Of a stretch of 64,000 nt of DNA, positions 1-8,298 are shown piece after piece. Location of the stretch: positions 1 through 64,000 of the forward strand of contig JAKAJS010000115.1 in NCBI GenBank assembly GCA_021813685.1, written 5' to 3'. Every line of letters begins with the position of its first letter. The first letter of the stretch is position 1. The position numbers were made by a program, and so were the translations under genes. The stretch is from Deltaproteobacteria bacterium. GTDB taxonomy: Bacteria; Desulfobacterota; Syntrophobacteria; Syntrophobacterales; Syntrophobacteraceae. Below the pieces are notes generated by a model that was not told the origin of the DNA, ran no database searches, and saw nothing but the letters and a program-made list of their open reading frames with translations.

Positions 1-428
1 ATCGCTCCTTCCTCGAAGGCCACTTCCAAAGACTTCCAGGGCTTGAACGGACCGTTGTAGATAATTGCGCTGCCCGCCACCCCCAACCGTCTGGCTTTTT
101 GATACTCGAAATCGGAAACCACCTCCGCCAGTTCTCCTTCCTGGTGGAAAATGGAACAGATCGCGTCGAGGTAGTTCGTCTTGTAGGACCAGGAAAACCG
201 GACCCGCGGGAACCGGCTCGCAAATTCCCGGTAAATGCTCCTGTATTTGCCTCGTATCATCCTCTCGCTGAAAACGAAAACCGGGGACCCGTGCTCGGCG
301 ACTATCTCACTAATGGGGACCCCGTCGATGGCGTCCCTGAACCCCATGCCGTAGGAGGCCCCAAACCTGTTCATCCTCCCGGAGAGTTCCTTTTTGACGA
401 CCGGCTTTACGTAAGGCGCTCTGTTCAT
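1..428 (-). CDS. PLP-dependent decarboxylase, DapDC/ODC-like fold-type III (partial, 3' end outside window)
   Basis: The first 142 codons of a gene whose end lies beyond the window edge. The start is the ATG at 428, six bases after an AGGAG. The translation carries a beta-strand followed by FSWSYKTNY near residue 82, the Schiff-base lysine signature (YKxN) of the diaminopimelate/ornithine/arginine decarboxylase and alanine-racemase-like barrel, preceded by GSPVFVFSE, the usual start of that domain. These enzymes decarboxylate or racemise amino acids through PLP. It follows the ATP-grasp gene by 17 bases and the PqqD-like gene upstream, so it is probably not housekeeping lysA; a role in making or trimming an amino-acid-derived product is an inference. 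Exact substrate cannot be read from this part. Confidence 0.85.
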   Translation of the reverse strand, partial: MNRAPYVKPVVKKELSGRMNRFGASYGMGFRDAIDGVPISEIVAEHGSPVFVFSERMIRGKYRSIYREFASRFPRVRFSWSYKTNYLDAICSIFHQEGELAEVVSDFEYQKARRLGVAGSAIIYNGPFKPWKSLEVAFEEGA

Positions 429-445
429 ACGGTCTCCTGTTTTTT

Positions 446-1525
446 CTAGGTACGGCTCATCACGGTTGCTTTTTCGGGCGCGGGTCTGTTTTCCAGCTCC
501 CCATAGCACAACATCTGCTCGAAGTTTTTGATATCCTTGATCATCTCGGCTGTGTAGCGAATCATCATCCTGCCGCTTTGATACTCGGAGTGGTCTTCGT
601 ATTCCATGCCCATGAGATATCTGACCATACGTTCGGGAAGATTGATTCCGGAGGCCGCCGCCATATACACCCATGCCGGGAATCGGGGATTCACCTCGAG
701 CAGGTAAACATCCCGGGTTTTATTCTCGATAAGGATCTCCAATTCGAACCCCCCACTCCAGCACAACCGCTCGACGAAGGTCGCCGCAAGGTCGAGAAGT
801 TTCTGGTTTTTTATGCTGACCGCATTCCAGACCTTGCCGAGCGAGGTCGTCGTCATTTTCTTAATGGCGAAAAGTCCCATGTCCTTGCCTTTTCCGTCAC
901 CGCACCCGACAACGTCGTATTCTTCTCCGGCGATAAACTGCTGCACGATGATGGGGAATCCCCATTTGTTCGCCAGCTTCCAGAAGTGGTCTTCGGCTTC
1001 GGCGGAAGTTGCGGCCTTGAACGCCTCGTAAAAGGGGCCCTTGATCATACAGGGGAATCCGATGCGCTTGAGAGCTGGGTCAAGGTCGGCGTGGCAAAGA
1101 CAGCTTATAAAAAAAGGGGTCCTGTAAAGGATTCTTTCCGCCAGTTCATGAAGCTTTGTCTTGTCTCGGAGTTGAAAGCTCTGACGGTGAGGAATCAGCA
1201 TTTTTATTCCCCAATGAAGAAGCTCCTCCTCCATATCCATGTAGAGAGGCAGTTCTGCGTCCAGGGCGCAGATTATGATGTCGAGGTTTTCTTTGGCGTG
1301 TATGTCGTGAAGTCTTTCCTTGAAACATTTTTCGTCTCCGGACGGGTATGGCATGACATACGCCTTGTCTACCAGATCGTCTATATATATGCCCGGTTCC
1401 ATGGAATCGTAGGCAAGGCCTATAGACCGTACGTCAAGAGAACTTTCTTTCAAGGCTCGTATTATCCCGGTCCCCGGACCCGGATTTTCGGCTGCATTGA
1501 TGCCACTGACGGCTACAGTTAACAT
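446..1525 (-). CDS. ATP-grasp protein, carbamoyl-phosphate-synthase-like
   Basis: A 359-residue protein with the layout of a stand-alone ATP-grasp ligase: an N-terminal Rossmann-like pre-ATP-grasp region (VAVSGINAAENPGPGTG, residues about 4-20), a central lysine-bearing strand (FPCMIKGP, about 157-164), an adenine-binding segment (IIVQQFIAGEEYDVV, about 192-206), and the metal-binding FELEIL...YLLEVNPRFPAW (about 262-286), where E and N would hold Mg-ATP. ATP-grasp enzymes join a carboxylate to an amine or thiol through an acyl phosphate. ATG at 1525 follows GGAAGG. The gene sits between a PqqD-like gene (104 bases upstream) and a PLP decarboxylase, which suggests ligation of an amino acid or peptide; the substrate is unknown. 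Confidence 0.82.
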   Translation of the reverse strand: MLTVAVSGINAAENPGPGTGIIRALKESSLDVRSIGLAYDSMEPGIYIDDLVDKAYVMPYPSGDEKCFKERLHDIHAKENLDIIICALDAELPLYMDMEEELLHWGIKMLIPHRQSFQLRDKTKLHELAERILYRTPFFISCLCHADLDPALKRIGFPCMIKGPFYEAFKAATSAEAEDHFWKLANKWGFPIIVQQFIAGEEYDVVGCGDGKGKDMGLFAIKKMTTTSLGKVWNAVSIKNQKLLDLAATFVERLCWSGGFELEILIENKTRDVYLLEVNPRFPAWVYMAAASGINLPERMVRYLMGMEYEDHSEYQSGRMMIRYTAEMIKDIKNFEQMLCYGELENRPAPEKATVMSRT

Positions 1526-1629
1526 GGTGGGGCACCTTCCTTCTTAAGGCTAATCCGACCAGCGAGCGAGAGCGAAGTTCCATATACGAACTGCTCCCGG
1601 CGGACGAGTGATGAGTATTCGGATATATG

Positions 1630-1887
1630 TCACATCAAATAATTGTCCTTGAGACTTCGGCACATATCGATAAGATCTGATTCGAGTTCCTCGCGTGATA
1701 CATCATAGTGTTCAAGGAGGATGTCGATTATTTCCGGATGGGGCTTTTCTTCCTTGAGGGCGTTGATGATCTCAATGCCGACTTCGTTGACGCTGAAAAA
1801 AGAACCATTTACGGGATCGAAAATCATGCCGGCGTCATGGATTTGCAAGGACCTTAATCTTGCCAAATCATACGGTATCTGTCCCAT
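1630..1887 (-). CDS. PqqD-family (RRE-like) small protein
   Basis: An 85-residue protein of PqqD type: an N-terminal strand pair containing IFDPVNGSFFSVNEVGIEIINAL (residues about 22-44), followed by an acidic helical part (DVSREELESDLIDMCRSL). PqqD and related RiPP recognition elements bind leader peptides and present them to modifying enzymes; many PqqD-like proteins with this 'functions as winged helix' profile also occur next to ATP-grasp or kinase genes with no known peptide. It has a strong AGGAGG Shine-Dalgarno upstream of ATG 1887 and is the first gene of the cassette. I could not find a convincing precursor peptide gene beside it. Confidence 0.8.
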   Translation of the reverse strand: MGQIPYDLARLRSLQIHDAGMIFDPVNGSFFSVNEVGIEIINALKEEKPHPEIIDILLEHYDVSREELESDLIDMCRSLKDNYLM

Positions 1888-2681
1888 TTTTTTTTCTTTC
1901 CTCCTGCAATGTCAATTTCCTGATGCACCCGGAGAAAATTGATGCCTGGCAATTATAGCCCAATATATCCAGGTGTGGAGTAAGGTGAGTAAGTTATATA
2001 CATACGAAAATAGCACAAGATAAAAAATATAGTGCCCATGATGATCGGCACAAAGTAGTGGCAATGCAACTGTCTGCCAGATTAATAACGACTTGAACAA
2101 GAGTCAAGACGACATGATAAAAATATACAACCAGCGTGTAACATCAAACGATGTATCGGATATTATTACATTCTAGTGCTGCTTGGTTGATGTTATTCTA
2201 AATATATGACTGTTTAAAATGGCTGGGGAGTTTATGTAGTGCTTAGGTATAGCAAGAATATATATATTAAAATGACATCACAATGATATATGCCAATGCT
2301 ATATTGACATGAGAATCTATAAGCCAATAGGGCAAGATATTCGGACGGACGCCAGGTTCGAACCCTTCCTGCTTTGGTCTCCATCGGCTCATGCCCGAAG
2401 AGGCCTTTTCCACAGACCATTCCCTTGGCAGGGGGGCTTCGGGAAGTCTTCCTTCCGGCAGATTGACTCTATTGACTTGGGGCAAAGAAGAATTAAACGG
2501 TGGGCAGAGCGTTGTGATTTGAGTTCCTTGCCGGTTGAACCATGCAGCGCATCCGGATAGCGGGGGTGCCTGAAAATGGAATTTCCCACGGAAATCAAAG
2601 CAGATCCTGAATCCTTATCGAGAGGGGCCGGGATTTGGTTTCATATTTATTGTCTTTTCAGCCTGGTAAAGGAGGAATCCC
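1888..2681. other. Gene-free divergent region (794 bp), AT-rich core
   Basis: No open frame here has a ribosome binding site or a recognisable protein. About 1940-2330 is clearly richer in A+T than its neighbours. On the minus strand a TATAAT (positions 1957-1952) lies about 65 bases before the PqqD-like start and could be its -10 box, though no good -35 is visible. On the plus strand TTGACA at 2304-2309 has no convincing partner. From about 2340 the G+C rises, yet no gene is apparent until the channel gene at 2682. Confidence 0.6.
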
Positions 2682-3596
2682 ATGAGTGAGGGTGCTGCTT
2701 TCTCCGTTGACGCTCTTCTTCCAAAGGACATGGCGATCAGGGCCGAACAGGTCGGAATCGCCAAGGCCGGTCTTGGCAAATACAGGATGTTTGCGCTTGC
2801 GGTGCTTGCCGGCGCCTTCATCGGCCTTGGGGCAAATTATGCAACCACTGTGTGGGCCGGGCTTGCCGGAGGGGGTGTCTCCTACGGCATTCAGAGGCTT
2901 CTGGGCGGGCTGGTCTTCGCCACCGGCCTTATCATGGTGATTGTAGCCGGCTCGGAGCTTTTTACCGGCAACTGTCTCATCCCCATGGCCTGGGCAAACC
3001 GGAAAATCTCCACCAAAGCTTTGCTGCGCAACTGGACAATCGTCTATGCCGGAAATTTCGTCGGTTCGATCGCGACGGCGTATATCGCCTTTTTGGGCGG
3101 TCAGTATAAATTTGGAGGCGGCGCGGTCGGGTTGAGCGCGCTCAGTATCGGGGTGGCCAAAACGAGCCTCGATTTTGTCCCGTGCATCGCCCTGGGGATC
3201 TTTTGCAACGCCCTTGTCTGCATGGCGGTCTGGATGTGCTTTGGCGCCCGCAGTAACACGGACAAGGTCCTGGTGATCGTTCCGCCCATCTCGGCATTCG
3301 TTGCGTGCGGCTTTGAGCACTGTGTCGCAAACATGTATTTCATTCCATCGGCGCTTTTCATCAAGGGGTTCGATCCGGCATTTTTCGCCGCCATGGCCGC
3401 AAAACTCAAAGATAGCGGTCACATGCTTACCTGGGGAAATTTCGTCGTTAAAAATCTCATCCCCTCGACCATTGGAAACATCATCGGCGGCAGTCTCATG
3501 GTCGCCCTGATGTATTGGTTCATCTATCTTCGACCCAGTTGGTCGAACAAGGGCGAATTCGGCGAAACCATCCAGGTCGATCGGCTGACAAAGTAG
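2682..3596 (+). CDS. focA: Formate/nitrite transporter (FNT) family channel
   Basis: A 304-residue integral membrane protein of the FNT family, which form pentameric channels for formate, nitrite or hydrosulfide. Six hydrophobic segments are visible, with the family signatures GSELFTGNC (around residue 90) and GFEHCVANMYFIPSAL (around residue 207), the latter holding the pore histidine. The ATG follows AAAGGAGG. Formate import or export fits an organism with a Wood-Ljungdahl pathway, but NirC- or HSC-type activity cannot be excluded from sequence alone. The gene stands alone between the divergent cassette and the ATPase operon. Confidence 0.9.
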   Translation: MSEGAAFSVDALLPKDMAIRAEQVGIAKAGLGKYRMFALAVLAGAFIGLGANYATTVWAGLAGGGVSYGIQRLLGGLVFATGLIMVIVAGSELFTGNCLIPMAWANRKISTKALLRNWTIVYAGNFVGSIATAYIAFLGGQYKFGGGAVGLSALSIGVAKTSLDFVPCIALGIFCNALVCMAVWMCFGARSNTDKVLVIVPPISAFVACGFEHCVANMYFIPSALFIKGFDPAFFAAMAAKLKDSGHMLTWGNFVVKNLIPSTIGNIIGGSLMVALMYWFIYLRPSWSNKGEFGETIQVDRLTK

Positions 3597-3654
3597 GCCA
3601 AAAGGTGGTGGGGGAGGCGGGTGGTGTCGGCCTTTCCAGCCGGTGAATCTCCCC

Positions 3655-3674
3655 GGTTACAAATAAGTGTAACC
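3655..3674. promoter_or_regulatory. Perfect 7-bp inverted repeat upstream of the V-ATPase operon
   Basis: GGTTACA, six bases, TGTAACC. It lies in the 246-bp gap between the FNT channel and atpH. There is no T-tract, so it is a better candidate operator than terminator. Its half-site TGTAAC/GTTACA resembles one half of the sites at 28150-28166 and 33832-33848, but with the opposite arrangement. Confidence 0.45.
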
Positions 3675-3842
3675 TGCATCGCTCACATGATCCCTTCACC
3701 TTTTGGCCTTTCGGTCAGCTGTCGAAGGAGGCCAGAAGAATCGATCCCTTCGATGAGTGGAATGAAACGTGCACATCCTGACAGTGCAGCGAGGGTTGGG
3801 TCTCTTTCGAAGTCCGAGTCGATCCCGGAAGGCGGTGCGGCA

Positions 3843-4151
3843 ATGGATGAGGTCATTACCCGGATCATGGAAATCGAAAACCGGTGCTCAGCCGCTGTCG
3901 AACAGGCGGAGCTCGATTGTGCAAAAAGAATTGAAGAGCACAAACGCTTCCTGGAGGAAAAAAAGCTCCGGGAACATACGCGAATTCTCGCCGCAGAAAA
4001 AACCAGACTGACACAGGCCATTGAGGAAGCAAAAATCCGCACGGAAGCCGCTTCTATCGCTTTTGGCAGAGACAGCGAGCGTCTTTTTCAGGACCCGGCT
4101 CTGCAAGAGAAAATCAAAAGTAAAATCATTTCCATCCTGCTTACGAGCTAG
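3843..4151 (+). CDS. atpH: V/A-type ATPase subunit H (G-like peripheral stalk)
   Basis: A 102-residue, highly charged, alanine- and glutamate-rich protein predicted to be one long coiled coil, as expected for the H/G peripheral stalk partner of subunit E. The frame is open further upstream, but the ATG at 3843 is preceded by GGAAGG and begins the coiled-coil heptads (MDEVITRIMEIENRCSAAV), so it is preferred. It is the first gene of a nine-gene ATPase operon; subunit C starts seven bases after its stop. Confidence 0.75.
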   Translation: MDEVITRIMEIENRCSAAVEQAELDCAKRIEEHKRFLEEKKLREHTRILAAEKTRLTQAIEEAKIRTEAASIAFGRDSERLFQDPALQEKIKSKIISILLTS

Positions 4152-4157
4152 AAGACC

Positions 4158-5108
4158 ATGCGAAACTATGCCGACCGATGCAACCTCCACGCCCGGATTC
4201 ATGCCCTGAGAGGCCGACTGCTCTCTTTGCGCGACTATGCCTTCCTGGTAAAAGAGCGGGCGCCGGATTTTTCCCATATCTTCGATGCACAGGAACCGAG
4301 CCGGGCCAGGCAGACTCTTTTCAGAGAGCAGATCGCCCCCCTTATCGGGCTCGTCGAAGCCTACGAACGCTATACCCCGCTTTTTCTCGCCTTTCTTCGC
4401 CACTATGAGGCGCAGAACGCGAAAGTGCTTCTCGCGAATGCTTTCGGGAAACAGAGCCTCTCGTGCTGGTATGATATCTCTCCGTTCGCCATCCTGGATG
4501 AGGAATTGCTCCGGAAAAAACTCTCACTGGATGAAGTAAAATCGCTCCTGGCCGGCACGTACCTGGCTCCCGATTTGAAAGATGCCTCAAGCTACCCGCA
4601 AATGGTTCTCCGCGTGGAGATCTCTACAGCCCTGCATCTCTACCGTGCCTCGCTATCGCTTCCCGCACAGGCTCAAAAGGAATTTCAGGACGTGATGCTC
4701 AGGCGAATCGGCCTGCTCGCGCTGATCTGGTCACGACGGCTTCGAAAATACTATCACTGGAGTGATGAAAGGATCCTGCTCTATAGGGAGGACCTGCATG
4801 ATCGGTTCGGGGGGCATGCATGGTCTCGGGTCAGGGAAGAGGAGAGGGCGCTAAACAGCTATCTTGAACGAGTACACAAAAGCCGCGGCACGGAGCCCTC
4901 CCTAGTCGATATCGAGCGCCATCTCGATCGGAAGTATTATGCATGGGTTTCCTCCATGTTCCATAGAGATTTTCACTCGCTATACTGCGTCCTGGCCTAT
5001 CTGTGGCTTGTGTTTTATCAGATCAAAAACCTCTTTTGCATAATCGACGGCAAGCGCTTCAACTTTTCCCCGAATGAGATCCTCAATAGAATTATCTGTG
5101 GAACGTGA
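4158..5108 (+). CDS. atpC: V/A-type ATPase subunit C (AC39/d)
   Basis: A 316-residue soluble subunit that links the central rotor stalk to the membrane ring. The C-terminal segment DFHSLYCVLAYLWLVFYQIKNL (about 274-295) matches the last helix of the V0-AC39 family (AYLWLKExExxNLR type). The amino-terminal half is divergent, which is usual for this subunit. Length is close to bacterial homologues (about 330). It overlaps the alternative GTG start of subunit I and is read in the same operon. Confidence 0.8.
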   Translation: MRNYADRCNLHARIHALRGRLLSLRDYAFLVKERAPDFSHIFDAQEPSRARQTLFREQIAPLIGLVEAYERYTPLFLAFLRHYEAQNAKVLLANAFGKQSLSCWYDISPFAILDEELLRKKLSLDEVKSLLAGTYLAPDLKDASSYPQMVLRVEISTALHLYRASLSLPAQAQKEFQDVMLRRIGLLALIWSRRLRKYYHWSDERILLYREDLHDRFGGHAWSRVREEERALNSYLERVHKSRGTEPSLVDIERHLDRKYYAWVSSMFHRDFHSLYCVLAYLWLVFYQIKNLFCIIDGKRFNFSPNEILNRIICGT

Positions 5109-5116
5109 GGGACGGC

Positions 5117-7003
5117 ATGTTTGTAAAATCGGATATCCGGAAGGTAACCATCGCCGTTGAAAAGGATTTGCGCACCGAAGTCTACCTGGCGCTGGGCCGG
5201 GCGGGCATAGTTCATCTCACAGGCCTGGAGGAAAGAAATTCTTCGGCCGACGGTGGCCTTCGCGATGAGGAAGCGCTGACAAAGGAGATCGTGTCCGGCT
5301 CCGAGTATGCTTTAAAGGCTCTGAGTATGGAGCCGGAAGAGGCCGGCGCACCTGCCCGGATCTTTTCTGCACATGCCGACATACAGTTTATCTCTGAGAC
5401 GAAAAAGATCATCGAACGCGTTGTGAGGCTTCGCACAAGGATTCGGGAGGCCTCGGAGGCCGTTGACCGCTGCATCGAATTTGCAAACGCTCTCGGCCAA
5501 ATGGGCATTGATCCTGTTGCGATCGGCAAAGCGAGGCTCGTCAGGACGATTTTTGGAACCGTGGATAGAGTCGAGTGGGATGTCCCTTCTTCCGCACGGT
5601 TTCGGATCACCCGGGTCAACAGGTATGTTTTCGGCATTGCCCTGCCCGCGGACTTGTCCGGGATGCTCCAATTTCTTGAAGGCCATGGGTTCACGGACGA
5701 ATCCGATCATCTCCGTCCGGTACCCCTGGAAAGCCTGAAAAAGCGCTCGAATGACCTGCGGCACCGCAGTGAGGTCCTAACCGGATATCTCGAACGCCTG
5801 AAAGAGGAAAGAGGCCCGGTGCTGCAGCAGCTCTACGGAGCCTACCGGATCCGTGAGGATACGCTCAAAGCCGCTCGGATGTCCCTCCTTTCCACCAACG
5901 CGATATTCATATCGGGGTGGATGGACATACGGGATAAGGAGCGGTTGGCGGGGATTTTACAGGGAATCTGCGGCAAGCGGTTCCTGATTTCCGACCGTAA
6001 GGTTCCCGGTGCTCCCGTTCGCCTGAGGAACATGAGATTATTCAAGCCCTTCGAGCTTCTGGTGAAAACGATGGGCATGCCGTCCAACACCGATATCGAT
6101 CCCACGCCCCTTGCCGCCATCACTTTTGTCCTGATGTTCGGCTTCATGTTCGGCGATCTGGGGCAGGGACTGATTCTCCTGCTGGCCGGCGTGATGCTGA
6201 AAAGTCTTGTGAGAAAAAAGCCGCACGGCGAACTGGGGCAGGCAGGAGGAATCCTGATTGCCTGCGGGGGGGCTGCCGCGGTCTGCGGCCTCCTCTACGG
6301 CAGTGTTTTTTCAAGCGAACACATCGTCCCGGCCCTATGGTTCCACCCCACCGAGCATATAATGCGCCTTTTTTTCGTGACCATCCTGATGGGGGTGGTG
6401 ATCATCATGGCAGGGCTTTGCGCACATATTGTCAACAGTTTCCTCAATGGGGACTGCACGGAAGCCTTCCTTGAAAAGCGGGGGCTCGCCGTACTGGTCC
6501 TCTATGCGGCCATAGTGATTTTCGCCCTGCGGTATCGAGCGGGCGCCCGGCTCCCCACGGCATGGGAAATATCCATTTTTATAGGGCTGCCCCTCGCTCT
6601 TTTTTCCCTGAAGGGCGTGCTTGGTCCGGCGCTTTTCAACAGTCCGAAACCCCACAGCATTTCGGAATATGTCATCGAGACGCTCATGGAGATCATGGAA
6701 ATCGGGCTTGGCTTTTTTGCCAATACGGTTTCCTTCATACGGATCGGGGCCTTCGCGCTCTCCCATGCGGGGTTGAGCATCGTGACATATACCCTCGCAT
6801 CCATGGCCGATCCGGGCATGAAATCCGCCGGCGCCGTTATCATTATTGTCGTCGGAAACATCTTCATCATCGGCTTCGAGAGCCTGATCTGCGGGATTCA
6901 GTCCATGCGGCTCGAGTACTATGAGTTTTTCAGCAAGTTCTTCGAGGGAGAGGGAGTGGTTTTTGCTCCTTTCACTTTACCGGAAAAAGCATCGGAGGCT
7001 TAG
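5117..7003 (+). CDS. atpI: V/A-type ATPase subunit I (membrane a subunit)
   Basis: A 628-residue protein with a soluble coiled-coil amino-terminal half (to about residue 320) and seven or eight membrane segments after it. FGFMFGDLGQG (about 338-348) and SFIRIGAFALSHAGLS (about 539-554) are family signatures; the arginine in FIRIG is the residue expected to face the c-ring carboxylate during ion translocation. I start it at ATG 5117, after GAGGG, rather than at GTG 5105. Together with the K ring it forms the ion path. Confidence 0.93.
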   Translation: MFVKSDIRKVTIAVEKDLRTEVYLALGRAGIVHLTGLEERNSSADGGLRDEEALTKEIVSGSEYALKALSMEPEEAGAPARIFSAHADIQFISETKKIIERVVRLRTRIREASEAVDRCIEFANALGQMGIDPVAIGKARLVRTIFGTVDRVEWDVPSSARFRITRVNRYVFGIALPADLSGMLQFLEGHGFTDESDHLRPVPLESLKKRSNDLRHRSEVLTGYLERLKEERGPVLQQLYGAYRIREDTLKAARMSLLSTNAIFISGWMDIRDKERLAGILQGICGKRFLISDRKVPGAPVRLRNMRLFKPFELLVKTMGMPSNTDIDPTPLAAITFVLMFGFMFGDLGQGLILLLAGVMLKSLVRKKPHGELGQAGGILIACGGAAAVCGLLYGSVFSSEHIVPALWFHPTEHIMRLFFVTILMGVVIIMAGLCAHIVNSFLNGDCTEAFLEKRGLAVLVLYAAIVIFALRYRAGARLPTAWEISIFIGLPLALFSLKGVLGPALFNSPKPHSISEYVIETLMEIMEIGLGFFANTVSFIRIGAFALSHAGLSIVTYTLASMADPGMKSAGAVIIIVVGNIFIIGFESLICGIQSMRLEYYEFFSKFFEGEGVVFAPFTLPEKASEA

Positions 7004-7004
7004 G

Positions 7005-7331
7005 ATGGCACACAGCAGGATGTCGATTTTTTGGGTATTCGCGGTTCCCGTCGTATGCGTTCTTTTTCCGGCCGTGGTGTATGGTGCCGCGGGGGACCAG
7101 GCCAGGGCGCAAGCAGCCTGGATGGGTGTGGCATACATCAGCGCTGCATTGGCCGTGGGGCTCGCTTGTATCGCCAGCGGGTTCGCCGTTGCGCGGATTG
7201 GCTCCGCCGCGATTGGAGCCGTGAGTGAAAAACCCGAACTCATAGGCAGAACCCTGGTGATCATCGGTATGGCTGAAGGAATCGCCATTTACGGCCTGAT
7301 CATCGCAATCATGATACTGAATAAATTGTAA
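7005..7331 (+). CDS. atpK: V/A-type ATPase subunit K (c-ring proteolipid)
   Basis: A 108-residue proteolipid: a leader-like hydrophobic segment (residues 6-30, ending AVVYGAAG), then the two helices of a single hairpin. The second helix, TLVIIGMAEGIAIYGLIIA, holds the ion-binding carboxylate Glu91. The loop GAVSEKPELIG is typical. Ion specificity is unclear: a glycine follows the glutamate where many sodium-binding rings have Ser or Thr, which leans towards protons but is not decisive. The start codon follows the end of subunit I by one base. An ATG further upstream would overlap atpI and is not favoured. Confidence 0.9.
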   Translation: MAHSRMSIFWVFAVPVVCVLFPAVVYGAAGDQARAQAAWMGVAYISAALAVGLACIASGFAVARIGSAAIGAVSEKPELIGRTLVIIGMAEGIAIYGLIIAIMILNKL

Positions 7332-7332
7332 T

Positions 7333-7638
7333 ATGAAAAAGATTTACAGTATCGGTGACATGCATACGGTAAGCGCTTTTCGCCTCTGCGGGGTCGAAGG
7401 GGTGGTTTGCGATCCGCACGAAGCGCCTGCCAGACTCGAAGAGATCGTCGGGAGAAGGGACGCAGGTATTGTGCTGGTGACCAATGAGCTGGCGGAAAAT
7501 CTCCACGCCCGCATCGCCGAGATAAACCGCACTATGCCCGACTCGGTGGTTGTCGAAATTCCCGGCATTGACGATACGCAGGGGTTCCGCAGATCGGCGC
7601 TCGAGTATATCGCGGAGGCGCTTGGGATCGGGCTGTGA
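7333..7638 (+). CDS. atpF: V/A-type ATPase subunit F
   Basis: A 101-residue protein with the small Rossmann-like fold of the F subunit, which sits on the central stalk and can regulate rotation. IYSIGDMHTVSAFRLCGVEGV at the start and IVLVTNELAENL (about 56-67) correspond to the usual IGDxDTVxGFRLxGV and LIxIxExIAExI blocks. Length is standard. It begins one base after the atpK stop, consistent with tight coupling. Confidence 0.9.
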   Translation: MKKIYSIGDMHTVSAFRLCGVEGVVCDPHEAPARLEEIVGRRDAGIVLVTNELAENLHARIAEINRTMPDSVVVEIPGIDDTQGFRRSALEYIAEALGIGL

Positions 7639-7656
7639 GCGGCGAGGAGGAGGGAC

Positions 7657-8289
7657 ATGGACGAGACTGCGCTCGAGAGTTCCATCAGAGACCGGGCCGC
7701 ACGATTGATCGCAGCGATCGGGGAAAAGGAGAAAAGCGAACTCCGACTGCTGGAGCAGAACTGTATGGAGGAGATAGAGAGCCTCCGTGAGCAGGTCCGT
7801 GCCGAGGGGGAGGGACGTCTGCGCCAGGAACTCTCCAGAATCGAGAACCGGGCCGTTCTCGAGAGAAGGAAACGCAAGCTTGTGGGCGTGCAGAACTTCA
7901 TCGATCGCATGATGGAGGAAGTCGTCGAAGAGTTGAGGCATGATCCGCAGTACAGGCAATTTCTCCTGGACGCAATAGCCGAGGCCGCAGAACAGATAAA
8001 GGCCGGCTTCGAGGTGCGGCTCAACCCCGGGGACCTCACCTTGGAAGCGGAAATTCGCGCGGCGGTTACAACCGCCGGAAGAAGCCGGGATATAGCCATT
8101 ACGGAGGATGCAACGATACAGTGGGGCGGATGTCTCGTTTTGGACCGGGCGGAAGGCCGCATCTTCAACGGTACGATCGAAAGGATCTATTTCAGAAAAT
8201 CTCTCCTGATCCGCCAGGAAATCATGAAAATCGTGATGGATCATTCCCGAAGTCAAATGAATCCGACATCCCCCACGGCCTGGCCCTAA
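7657..8289 (+). CDS. atpE: V/A-type ATPase subunit E (peripheral stalk)
   Basis: A 210-residue protein with a charged coiled-coil amino-terminal half (residues 1-100, rich in E, R and Q) and a globular carboxyl half with IQWGGCLVLDRAEGRIFNGTIERI (about 155-178), which matches the conserved GGVVLxxxDGxIxVDNTLExR block of the E subunit. It would pair with subunit H to hold the catalytic head. GAGGAGGG precedes the ATG. Gene order F-E-A-B-D is the classical bacterial V-type arrangement. Confidence 0.9.
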   Translation: MDETALESSIRDRAARLIAAIGEKEKSELRLLEQNCMEEIESLREQVRAEGEGRLRQELSRIENRAVLERRKRKLVGVQNFIDRMMEEVVEELRHDPQYRQFLLDAIAEAAEQIKAGFEVRLNPGDLTLEAEIRAAVTTAGRSRDIAITEDATIQWGGCLVLDRAEGRIFNGTIERIYFRKSLLIRQEIMKIVMDHSRSQMNPTSPTAWP

Positions 8290-8298
8290 GGAGCGTAC

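Noticed and set aside
578-1522. 314-codon plus-strand open frame
   Set aside because: It runs opposite the ATP-grasp gene, which has a good start and family motifs; the plus frame shows no domain.
1912-2100. Hydrophobic 62-residue frame upstream of the PqqD-like gene, possible precursor peptide
   Set aside because: It begins with TTG without a ribosome binding site and lies in the AT-rich region where long hydrophobic translations arise by chance.
2345-2385. GGTTCGAACCC, resembling the T-arm of a tRNA
   Set aside because: The flanking bases do not form the T stem, and no acceptor stem, anticodon arm or CCA end can be fitted on either strand.
2424-2440. TGGCAGGGGGGCTTC as a sigma-54 promoter for the FNT channel
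   Set aside because: The -12 GC dinucleotide is at the wrong spacing from the -24 GG.
2658-3422. 254-codon minus-strand frame
   Set aside because: Antisense to the FNT channel gene.
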